Assembly (NCBI GenBank): GCA_965201045.1
Contig: OZ241746.1
Location: 1,116,001 to 1,180,000, forward strand
DNA: 64,000 nucleotides
Direction of reading: 5' to 3'
DNA from: JAPORK01 sp026710285
GTDB lineage: Bacteria > Pseudomonadota > Gammaproteobacteria > Pseudomonadales > Endozoicomonadaceae
The first letter of the stretch is position 1, and every line of letters begins with the position of its first letter. Position numbers and translations under genes: made by a program. This document shows, one piece after another, positions 56,153 through 64,000 of the stretch. The notes beneath the pieces were generated by a model, which was not told the DNA's origin, searched no databases, and saw nothing but the letters and a program-made list of their open reading frames with translations.

Positions 56153-57167
56153 AAGATTATAACAAGTGATTGATTAGTTTATCAAAGTTATACAATATCA
56201 TATTCAGGGTTATCCCACCTAAATGTTTTCACAAGCGATACTGTTCATACCAGCATTATTTAAATTTGGAATTTTTATAAAGACATGTTCATATTCTCAA
56301 CACTTTGGATAATTTTGTAAGCTGTTAATTTTAAAAGGGATTTACTTATAAAAGATAATGGAAGTGCAGGTAAAAGCTTCACCTTACCTGATAAGATATG
56401 TTTGAAAATAATGAAACAAAACATAGTATATTTTGCAAAAAAATCTCTGAATTAAGGTTATGGTAATAAGCAAAAGAACAGATTAGTGATTTTGTTACAC
56501 GAGGATGTTTATTTTTAATCTGTCTTTAGGAAGCGTTGACAATAAGTTGTTTGACTGACAAATTAATACTGTTTAACGCGAAGCCACTACAAATTGAGTA
56601 ATAAATTAATAGATGCGCCAAAAAAGTAAGCTAAAAACACGTGAATTTTTATTCAGGCATTCTAGCTTACACATCACCTGATTTCAACACCATAAAACTA
56701 CAGCTTGCTATAAGATAAAAAATAAACACTCCCCACCACCGATGACATAAACCTGCCATTATTTATAATTATCATAGTTATTCGGTAAGTTTTAAATGTT
56801 TATACCTCTTTACAACAAAATTTTATGCGTGGATTCAGGTAAAAATAAAAATCATTGTTTTTGTTTTTTTATTGTTTGTTATGGTTGCTTAACCCCTCTG
56901 AAAAGTTACTAAATATCCCAGTTTTTAAAATTATTAAACTACAGCCTCTTTTATGTAGCATGCCAAACATATAAATACACAAAAAACCAGTTATCCAGTT
57001 TTATCTTTACTCTGATCATACAAAGCGAATCATATCTTTATGGTATGATCATCGTAATAACTCTAATATTCTGATTTCTTTATATGTAAAAAATTCTTAG
57101 TTATAGTGTGACAACAAATGACTGTTACATACTTTTGTTATCACTAATTTTTATACAGCTTTGTTTG
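56153..57167. other. 1-kb AT-rich region without a gene
   Basis: Both strands are broken by frequent stops. One inverted repeat is visible: GTAAGCTA (56626-56633) with TAGCTTAC (56663-56670) around a 29-base loop. No transposase or RNA signature recognised. Possibly an eroded gene. Confidence 0.45.
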
Positions 57168-58079
57168 TTATTTTTCTGAATCATGCTTTTTGTCATGATC
57201 ATCTTCATTTTTCTTTTTATAGGCTGTCGCCGCTTTATCCACTGCTTGTTGTAGCGCCTCAACTGCCGCCTTAACTCCTGCCCTGGGATTAGCAGGATAT
57301 CCGGAGAATACGGTGAGATTACTTCTGTCTATGTTTTCTGCAGGTAGAACAACAAGGAAAGGTGTTCCCATAATACCAAGGTCGTTACCCAGAGACATAT
57401 TTTTGTGAACTGAATCAATTAACTCTACTTTACCTTTAAATTTATCAGGCTTCGCATGTTTTCCCAAGCGTATTTTTAAATCTTTTGCTACTTTGTTAAC
57501 ATCCTCAATAGTCAGCTTGCCTTCATCTTTACCTGTTGCAAAAATTGCATTGTGGTATTTATGATAAAGATCGCTTCCCCCCTGATCAAAAGCGAGAGTG
57601 CTAACGTTTGCCGCATAATCAGATGTAGACCATTCGCTGCCAAAAATAGGATAATCTTTAAAAATAACTTTAATGTCAGGGTTATCTTTTATTAATTGTT
57701 CGACGGCAGGAGCCACTTTACTGCAGTAAGAACACTGATAGTCAAAAAACTCAATGACAACTACTTTTGCATCCTTTGGACCAACGTAAGGTGTATCCGG
57801 ATTGTGCAGCAACTCTTTGAGCGTTTTGTTTTCTGCTTTTTTTCCTTTTTCTTCTTCACCTATGATCCGTTTCACATAGCTGTCGTGCTGTTGTTTTATC
57901 TGTTTTTCTTGTAAATTCCTGCTTGCCTGTATTAGAAATTCAGGGTGTTTAACGAGATACTCAGATGCAATTTCACCTATCTGTTCAGCTTCTTCTTTAG
58001 AAAAAGTATGTGCACCTAATGGACCCATTACCAAAAAAGAAAAAAGCGTCAAAGTCAATATTGTTAATAATCGAATCAT
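57168..58079 (-). CDS. DsbA-family thiol-disulfide protein, Com1-like
   Basis: 303 residues with signal peptide (to about 23). A helical N-terminal segment ('EAEQIGEIASEYLVKHPEFL') as in Coxiella Com1 and ScsC-like proteins precedes the thioredoxin fold: 'VVVIEFFDYQCSYCSKVAP' with redox pair C116-C119 (CSYC) and cis-proline in GIMGTPFLV near 240. Periplasmic oxidase or isomerase of disulfides. A highly charged Lys/Asp/His tail ends the protein. The many Cys-containing secreted proteins in this window are possible clients. The 358-base gap behind it (58080-58437) is AT-rich and empty. Confidence 0.88.
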   Translation of the reverse strand: MIRLLTILTLTLFSFLVMGPLGAHTFSKEEAEQIGEIASEYLVKHPEFLIQASRNLQEKQIKQQHDSYVKRIIGEEEKGKKAENKTLKELLHNPDTPYVGPKDAKVVVIEFFDYQCSYCSKVAPAVEQLIKDNPDIKVIFKDYPIFGSEWSTSDYAANVSTLAFDQGGSDLYHKYHNAIFATGKDEGKLTIEDVNKVAKDLKIRLGKHAKPDKFKGKVELIDSVHKNMSLGNDLGIMGTPFLVVLPAENIDRSNLTVFSGYPANPRAGVKAAVEALQQAVDKAATAYKKKNEDDHDKKHDSEK

Positions 58080-58437
58080 ACAACTAATCCTACATTCAAT
58101 TAATCAAATTTTATTAGTACTAATTTTTTTACTTTAATAGAATCTCACCGCTCAGACTTATCTGTTTTTTTTAATTGAAGATCTGTTTGGTGTCAACCTC
58201 TTAAACACTGGGTTTAATTTTTGTTGTTTTTGTTATTAACTGGTTTTTGATGTGTGCAAGACAGCAACACCACTTAATGAACAAAAGTATAGCTTTTGTT
58301 AGAAAAAAAGTTATTTTTAATCAAAATCTTTTACATTTTTTTGTTTTAATTTAAAAATAACTTGTACAACGTCTGTTATTTTTAAAAATAACAATATAAA
58401 ATAATCTTTTACTTTTTTTTGGTAAAGAGCTGGGAAT

Positions 58438-59808
58438 ATGGCAAAAAACAAATCACGAAAGGCTTACGTTTGTACTGAGTGCGGCAGTGATTCCGGTAAG
58501 TGGCAAGGGCAGTGTCCTGACTGTAAAGCCTGGAATACAATTAAGGAGATTAATCTGGGGTCTGTTTCGTCTGCTTTGACATCTGATCATTATGCAGGTT
58601 TTGCTGGTGCTTCTTCCTCATTGCAAAAATTATGTGATATCAGCGTTGAAAATACGCCAAGGTTTACCAGCGGATCAAAAGAGATGGATAGAGTATTGGG
58701 TGGTGGGTTTGTTCCTGGTAGCGCTGTGCTTATTGGTGGTCATCCAGGTGCCGGAAAAAGCACCATTTTGTTACAAATACTGTGCAACGTATCACAATCA
58801 ATGCATGCACTGTATGTTTCCGGAGAAGAGTCTCTGCAACAAATTGCAGCACGGGCACACCGGTTAAATCTGCCGGTCAACAAACTTTCTCTGCTGGCAG
58901 AAACCTCTGTAGAAAAGATTGTTGAGGTTGCAAAAACCGAAAAGCTTGGTATTTTGGTTATTGATTCTGTTCAGGTAATGTGTATCAGTGGTGTGGAGTC
59001 TGCTCCGGGGGGTATCGCCCAGGTAAGAGAGTCTGCCGCTTTTCTTACCCGTTATGCAAAACAGTCCGGAACCGTCATCATCCTGGTAGGACATGTAACT
59101 AAAGACCACACGCTGGCCGGACCTATGACGCTGGCACATATTGTTGATACACAATTGATGCTCGACAATACTGACGACAGCCGTTTTAGGATGATGCGTG
59201 CTACAAAAAATCGCTTTGGGCAGGTAAATGAGCTGGGTATTTTTGCAATGACAGAAACAGGACTTAAAGAGATAAAAAATCCTTCAGCCATATTTGTAAA
59301 TCGCTCTAAAGAAGACGCACCAGGTAGTATTATTAATGTGCTTTGGGAGGGAACCCGTCCCTTGCTGGTTGAGATACAAGCATTAGTTGTTGATTCACAA
59401 CTGGGAAACCCTCGTCGTGTTACTGTAGGTACAGATCAAAACAGGCTAGCAATGCTGTTAGCTATTCTTGCCAGGCATGGTAAAACTTTTACTGTTAACC
59501 AGGATGTATTTATTAATGTAGTTGGTGGTGTGCGTATTACAGAAACCAGCGCTGATCTTGCCTGTCTGTTGGCTGTTGTTTCCAGCATGAGAAATATATT
59601 AATTCCTAAAAACATGATTGCTTTCGGAGAGGTCGGTCTGGCTGGTGAAATTAGACCTGTTTCCAGTGGGCTGGAGCGCATTACTGAAGCAGCAAAACAT
59701 GGGTTTACAAAAGCAATCATTCCGTATGCAAACAAACCCAAAAACACCATCTCATCCATTGAAGTTATCGGTGTAAAAACACTCTCAGAAGCACTTGATG
59801 TACTTTGA
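58438..59808 (+). CDS. radA: DNA repair protein RadA
   Basis: 456 residues, standard. Zinc finger CTECG...CPDC (about 12-30), Walker A GGHPGAGKST (about 100-109), RadA-specific KNRFG (about 257-261), and the C-terminal Lon-like domain ('FINVVGGVRITETSADLA', 'FGEVGLAGEIRPV'). Helps process recombination intermediates with RecA. Starts ATG after GAGCTGGGAAT. Confidence 0.97.
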   Translation: MAKNKSRKAYVCTECGSDSGKWQGQCPDCKAWNTIKEINLGSVSSALTSDHYAGFAGASSSLQKLCDISVENTPRFTSGSKEMDRVLGGGFVPGSAVLIGGHPGAGKSTILLQILCNVSQSMHALYVSGEESLQQIAARAHRLNLPVNKLSLLAETSVEKIVEVAKTEKLGILVIDSVQVMCISGVESAPGGIAQVRESAAFLTRYAKQSGTVIILVGHVTKDHTLAGPMTLAHIVDTQLMLDNTDDSRFRMMRATKNRFGQVNELGIFAMTETGLKEIKNPSAIFVNRSKEDAPGSIINVLWEGTRPLLVEIQALVVDSQLGNPRRVTVGTDQNRLAMLLAILARHGKTFTVNQDVFINVVGGVRITETSADLACLLAVVSSMRNILIPKNMIAFGEVGLAGEIRPVSSGLERITEAAKHGFTKAIIPYANKPKNTISSIEVIGVKTLSEALDVL

Positions 59809-59934
59809 TATGATTTTTTAGAAATAACTGAACCTCTATCAGGTAAAAAATTCTGCATGCAGAGAAATAACAAAAAATTATTATCTGATGTTGCGAAATA
59901 TACTGTCAAAAACTTCTAGCTTGTCAAAGGCTTG

Positions 59935-60325
59935 CCTGATAGCCGTCATATACAATTGAGATCACTACAGGTCAGATAAAGTATACCCGTACTACTGTTT
60001 TTGTTTGTAAAGATCTGGCAATGAAAGAAAACAGGAAATTTTATTCCTTTCATCCATAACTTCCGTGGATACCCTTCCGGATAATTGCGTGAATCAATAC
60101 GTACAAAATTCCTGGATTGTATCATCCACCATTAGAGCTGCATCATCTGATTCTATTTGCCTAACAGTACTTTTTACTTCTTTCCACAGGTTTTTCGAAG
60201 TCTACTTTCTTTCAGCAATAAAACAACTGATTTTATCATGGCTGACAAAACCATCCAGTAGCTGTATTTTGATTAAACGAACTAATAAGATAGTCACTAT
60301 ATAAATCAAGTAGTTGTTTATTCAT
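59935..60325 (-). mobile_element. Frameshifted DDE transposase relic
   Basis: On the minus strand from ATG 60325: MNKQLLDLYSDYLISSF, a frameshift, 'LLDGFVSHDKISCFIAERK', a stop, 'TSKNLWKEVKSTVRQIESDD' and 'LMVDDTIQE'. After an internal deletion come 'NYPEGYPRKLWMKGIKFP' and 'FTNKNSSTGILYL'. These blocks follow the order of a widespread DDE transposase family with the SHDKITRFL and DDTIQEK motifs. The middle third and the end are missing. The flanks (59809-59934, 60326-60877) hold no gene. Confidence 0.7.
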
Positions 60326-60877
60326 GGAATGCATTATACAATACATTAATCTCATAAAAAAGCATTACTGCGTAACATCATTTATTATTCTGTTTGTTGA
60401 GTTTTTCAGAAGGTTGACTATACTGCTTTCCTGAAAGCTGAAGATTATTTTTTTTTGTAGACTGTAATACTTCCTCTGGCGTATAAAGTTATTTTTGCTT
60501 AATGTGAATAACCAGAGCGTTGAACTATTTAAAAGTGCATATTATTTAGTAAATATGAAATTTCATACACATATTGTACATCTTTTTTCTGCTTTCATGC
60601 TGTAACGATACAAAGCATCATTAAAACTTGTAATTAATTTTTATGATGTTTTGTTTTAAAAAGCAATGGCTATAATGGCAGATATTCTGATAATTTAAAA
60701 AAACTGTTCTTAATAATCACAAATATTACAGCTACATAACTAAAATTTTAATTGTTATTCTGTATAAGGAGTAGCAATAAACTGCAAGACCTCGTCTGTT
60801 TAACTCTCATTAACCACAAAAAAACATCTTGCACTAAATTTGTGCTGGATTACGGTAATAATTTTCGGAGATTTTCA

Positions 60878-61351
60878 ATGAAAAAAAGACATTTTATCAC
60901 TTCAGTTGCTTTGTTGTGTGGTTTTATGCTGACTTTGATGAGTGAAGCAAATGCCAATTATAAAGCAGGAAAAAATCGTCTCAAGGATAACGATCAACCC
61001 GCTTTAATTAAACCTGCTTTAACAGGCGTATGGAAAAGCGAGTGTGGTTCGTCATTAACAATAACTTCCACTCCAACTAATCACATGTTAACAGGAGCAT
61101 ATATAACCAAATGTAAAAAAATGCGAAAATGTGTAAATAAACCACTTCCCTTAATAGGTCTTGTAAATGGTAATGCTGCTTCATTGATGGTTGATTTTTC
61201 TTCCTGCCATCCTGACCTTGTAATGACTATGACCGGCTTTATAGGTAGTGACCAGCAACTTCATGCAATGCACACATGGCTTTCAAAGAGCGAGACTAAA
61301 GGAAAGTATTACATGACCCACTCGGCTGTTTATAAAAAGAGTAAAAAATAA
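60878..61351 (+). CDS. Secreted avidin-like protein
   Basis: 157 residues from ATG 60878 (CGGAGA upstream; the frame opens earlier but without a site). Signal peptide MKKRHFITSVALLCGFMLTL... The mature domain follows the avidin/streptavidin pattern: 'LTGVWKSECGSSLTIT' (strand 1, W and GS), 'HMLTGAYIT' (Tyr), 'PLIGLVNG', 'MTMTGFIG' and 'LHAMHTWLSK' (Trp). Of the biotin contacts, the first Trp, Ser, Tyr and the HTW Trp seem kept, while the W79-like and Asp128-like positions are changed. Four Cys are unusual. Biotin or another small ligand could be bound outside the cell. Confidence 0.65.
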   Translation: MKKRHFITSVALLCGFMLTLMSEANANYKAGKNRLKDNDQPALIKPALTGVWKSECGSSLTITSTPTNHMLTGAYITKCKKMRKCVNKPLPLIGLVNGNAASLMVDFSSCHPDLVMTMTGFIGSDQQLHAMHTWLSKSETKGKYYMTHSAVYKKSKK

Positions 61352-61656
61352 ATTTTCATTACTTTGATTTTAAGTTTTAACAGTGCTGACATTCTTTCAA
61401 TATTTAATAGGGTGTCGGTACTGTTTTTATAAAGCTTGTTATCAGTTTATTCATTTTCCACCAAACAGATGTTTATGCAAAGACTCATAGCTACAAATAC
61501 TTAGAATATAAGTATTTGTACTGATTGATTTTTGGTGTTGTATCAGGTTATTGTATGTGGTTCGCTCTAAATAATAAGTAACAGCTCAGTAAAGAAGAAA
61601 TTTTAACTTTATACCACTTTTAAACAGATAAATTAGTATTTTACACAGATATAATT

Positions 61657-62412
61657 ATGGTAACTGAATCAACTCCTCCTTTTTTTGATGATAATGACAC
61701 GTTTTGTGATGATATAAATACCGCAAAGACAGAAAATCAAACAGACAGCCCGGATGGCAATAAAATATCACTGCGGGAACGAAGAAATCGTTGTCACCCC
61801 TATAGAATGCGATTAAATGCAAATCAACATAAAGACAACGGAAATGGAAGGGAAAATATATCCACACAAAAAAAATATTACAACCACAAGCTTAACAAAA
61901 AAGTGTTGCAACAAACCACAGAATCAAGGCCAACAAGCCAGCATTACCTTTTCAATAAAAAAACACCCGGCGGACGCAACCATTACCAGTATAACGGGCA
62001 GAACAGATATAATAATAACCGGCGAGATGATCGGCTGTTTGTGGGTGGTTCTGCACATTACCGAAAACCGCAGATGAATAAAAACACAGCAGAGGAAAAA
62101 TACTCAAACGGTTATTCATCAAATTACTATTTACGGGAAAAAAGAAAAAAGCATACAAACTCTCCGATCAATGGAGATCAAAGAGAATATGCAACCCCAT
62201 CACTGATTGAAGAAATGAAACAATATAATTATACATGCAACGAGCATGACAACTTTTCAGAAAAGCACCAAAATCAAGTTAATAATACTACGAAGATATT
62301 ATATAAACGACAAAAAATACAGATTAATGAACGCAAGGATGTATCTGCTGATTCAGGTCATAGCAATGCATTATCTTTTGAAAGCCTGACGGAGAATGAT
62401 GAAGAAATTTAA
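61657..62412 (+). CDS. Asn-rich, low-complexity hydrophilic protein
   Basis: 251 residues, rich in Asn, Lys, Arg, Gln, Tyr and His, with no hydrophobic core, signal or known motif. 'YQYNGQNRYNNNRRDDR' and 'YSNGYSSNYYLREKRKK' resemble RNA-binding or prion-like segments of eukaryotic proteins. Residues 1-25 are acidic. The ribosome-binding site is poor (no clear GGA). Frame intact over 750 bases in AT-rich DNA, so probably a real gene; could be a secreted effector. Confidence 0.45.
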   Translation: MVTESTPPFFDDNDTFCDDINTAKTENQTDSPDGNKISLRERRNRCHPYRMRLNANQHKDNGNGRENISTQKKYYNHKLNKKVLQQTTESRPTSQHYLFNKKTPGGRNHYQYNGQNRYNNNRRDDRLFVGGSAHYRKPQMNKNTAEEKYSNGYSSNYYLREKRKKHTNSPINGDQREYATPSLIEEMKQYNYTCNEHDNFSEKHQNQVNNTTKILYKRQKIQINERKDVSADSGHSNALSFESLTENDEEI

Positions 62413-62607
62413 TTAAAAATCATTGCTTTCTAAAAGGTCTGTGCTGCTGCACACAAAAATTATTCAGGTGAATTTTCTTGCCAAAATGTAATTTTTATAA
62501 TGTCATAGATTGAAGCATTTTAAATGCAAATATTCACAGGATGTTTTTTGCTGTTCAGGATATACCAACTTGCTATTAAGTGTATGAATACAGAATAAAA
62601 ACAGGAG

Positions 62608-64000
62608 ATGCTCTCTTTGCACAAACGCACAAAAACAATAAAACTTCAGTGGACAGCAGATGGACAACCTGTTTCGGATCAGTTTGGAGATGTATATTTT
62701 TCTAAAGAAAACGGGCTTGAAGAAACCCGCTATGTTTTTATTAAACAAAATAATCTTGCTGAGCGCTTTGCTAAAATGAAACCCGATAGCCTTTTTACCA
62801 TTGGTGAAACAGGCTTTGGTACAGGACTTAATTTTTTAGCTGTATGGGCGTTTTTTAATCAGTTTGCACACAAAGCAGCCCGTCTGCACTTTATTTCAGC
62901 AGAAAAATACCCTCTCAGCTATGCAGATATTAAAAAAGCCTCTTTGTTGTGGTCTGAGCTAAATAATTATACTGAAGCATTGATTAAACAGTATCCAAAG
63001 GTACATACGCAGGGTTATCACCACCTGAGCTTCGATGGTGGTCGTGTTATGCTTACGCTCATTTTTGATGATGCGACCAGCGCATTTTCTTCATTAAACG
63101 GCTATGCAGATGCATGGTTTTTGGATGGTTTTTCTCCTAAGTGTAACCCTGATCTGTGGACACAACCGCTTTTCAATGCCATAAGCAACCACTCTCATAA
63201 TGCGACAACCTGTGCCACTTTTACAGCATCCGGTGCTGTAAAAAATGGATTGACAAAGGCTGGTTTTACTGTAACAAAAATAAAAGGGTTTGGTAAAAAG
63301 CGTCACATGCTACACGGTTATTATAATCCTGTTACTGTACAGAACAAACCGACAAACTGCTTAAATAAAAAACCCAAAAAATGGTTGGTTCGCCATCAGG
63401 AAAAAGTTATTAATAATAAACAGGCGATTGTCGTAGGTGCAGGGCTTGCCGGATGTAGTACAGCATATGCGCTGGTCAGAAGAGGCTGGAAAGTTACCAT
63501 TGTTGATAAGTCTTCCAACATTGCCGGTGGAGCCTCTGGTAATTTGCAAGGAGCACTTTATTTGCGTCTTTCCGGAACAGATACACTGTTATCTAAATTG
63601 CTGGTGCAGTGTTATATGTATAGTTTGACGCTTATTGAGTCGTTGCTGCACCATGAACGCAGCAGATCCTGGGAAATACCAGGATTAGTACAGTCTTGCT
63701 TCGATGAGCAAGAGGCAAAAAGGCAGTTTAAAATTCTTTCCAGGGAATATCCGGAAGCTTTCGTCAGAGCTGCTTCAGAAGATGAGCTTTCAAGGCTGGC
63801 TGGTATAGCAGCAGATAAACGAGGATTGTTGTTTGGTCAGGGAGGCTGGGTCCGTCCACCTGCATTATGTTGTGCTCTAACTGCACATGAGAATATCGTG
63901 TTCAAAGAGAAACACACAGTCTCATCTTTGACCGCAGGTATAGATTGCTGGCAGGTTCAGTGTGCAGAAGGACACTTGCTGTCAGCACCAGTGGTTGTTT
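62608..64000 (+). CDS. mnmC: tRNA 5-methylaminomethyl-2-thiouridine biosynthesis bifunctional protein MnmC (runs off right edge)
   Basis: 464 codons are open to the window end. The N-terminal methyltransferase domain has 'DVYFSKENGLEETRYVF', SAM site 'GETGFGTGLNFLAVW' (about 66-80) and 'WFLDGFSPKCNPDLW'. The second, FAD-dependent oxidase domain starts near 270 with VVGAGLAGCSTAYAL. The enzyme finishes the wobble uridine modification begun by MnmEG. ATG 62608 abuts AGGAG; a TTG at 62617 has better spacing, so either may be used. The last third is outside. Confidence 0.95.
   Translation, partial: MLSLHKRTKTIKLQWTADGQPVSDQFGDVYFSKENGLEETRYVFIKQNNLAERFAKMKPDSLFTIGETGFGTGLNFLAVWAFFNQFAHKAARLHFISAEKYPLSYADIKKASLLWSELNNYTEALIKQYPKVHTQGYHHLSFDGGRVMLTLIFDDATSAFSSLNGYADAWFLDGFSPKCNPDLWTQPLFNAISNHSHNATTCATFTASGAVKNGLTKAGFTVTKIKGFGKKRHMLHGYYNPVTVQNKPTNCLNKKPKKWLVRHQEKVINNKQAIVVGAGLAGCSTAYALVRRGWKVTIVDKSSNIAGGASGNLQGALYLRLSGTDTLLSKLLVQCYMYSLTLIESLLHHERSRSWEIPGLVQSCFDEQEAKRQFKILSREYPEAFVRAASEDELSRLAGIAADKRGLLFGQGGWVRPPALCCALTAHENIVFKEKHTVSSLTAGIDCWQVQCAEGHLLSAPVVV

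Noticed and set aside
60065..60304. 79-codon plus-strand frame
   Set aside because: The opposite strand holds an ordered, frameshifted transposase relic; the plus frame is its shadow.

Overview
The window looks like an AT-rich chromosome segment from a host-associated gammaproteobacterium. The housekeeping set is gammaproteobacterial: BamD, PgpA, RsmA, PrmB, ThpR, MnmC, RadA, HemL, YccA-like BI-1, and a DUF2066 gene joined to pgpA. It is interleaved with a type III secretion (T3SS) translocator operon, eukaryotic-like protein kinases, an ankyrin protein, many secreted orphan proteins, decayed transposases and a palindromic dispersed repeat. An intracellular or symbiotic lifestyle is inferred. 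The exact taxon cannot be fixed from the sequence.

Layout. 1-7 kb: an expanded minus-strand family of Ser/Thr kinase-like genes (a partial gene at the left edge, two complete genes, two fragments) sharing near-identical leaders and broken up by an 11-repeat ankyrin gene. 7-11.6 kb: a secreted repeat protein with a seven-unit propeller-like insertion, and a small Cys-containing secreted protein. 11.9-12.4 kb: remains of two different insertion sequences. 12.9-14.2 kb: an orphan, possibly an effector. 14.3-21.3 kb: a minus-strand T3SS operon in SPI-2/LEE-like order: novel membrane protein, SseB/EspA-like filament protein, SycD chaperone, SseC/YopB-like and SseD/YopD-like translocators, YopN-like gatekeeper, TyeA, CesT-type chaperone. 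No secretion apparatus gene (ATPase, ring or export gate) lies in the window.

21.6-35 kb: mostly metabolic genes on the plus strand (ppa, small P-loop kinase, proline iminopeptidase-like protein lacking its nucleophile, metallo-hydrolase, BI-1 family protein, Zn/Cd-type P-ATPase, hemL), with minus-strand prmB and a secreted ankyrin-like protein. At 31.8 kb lies an unusual protein with three tandem helix-turn-helix-like units, nuclear-localisation-like clusters and an acidic tail. 35.5-41 kb: a large exported RHS/YD-repeat protein with a unique C-terminus. 41-50 kb: SCP2 protein, thpR, zinc-ribbon membrane protein, bamD, DUF2066-pgpA, rsmA, tRNA-Arg(CCT), apbE. 50-58 kb: orphan exported proteins and a DsbA/Com1-like protein. 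58-64 kb: radA, a frameshifted transposase relic, a secreted avidin-like protein, an Asn-rich disordered protein, and the first two thirds of mnmC running off the right edge.

How it fits together: the T3SS operon, kinases, ankyrin protein, DNA-binding-like protein and secreted orphans form a host-interaction layer among ordinary housekeeping genes. At least seven copies of a mosaic palindromic repeat (about 110-250 bp) fill gene ends and intergenic gaps. Decayed IS elements and a relic of hemL suggest past transposition followed by erosion.
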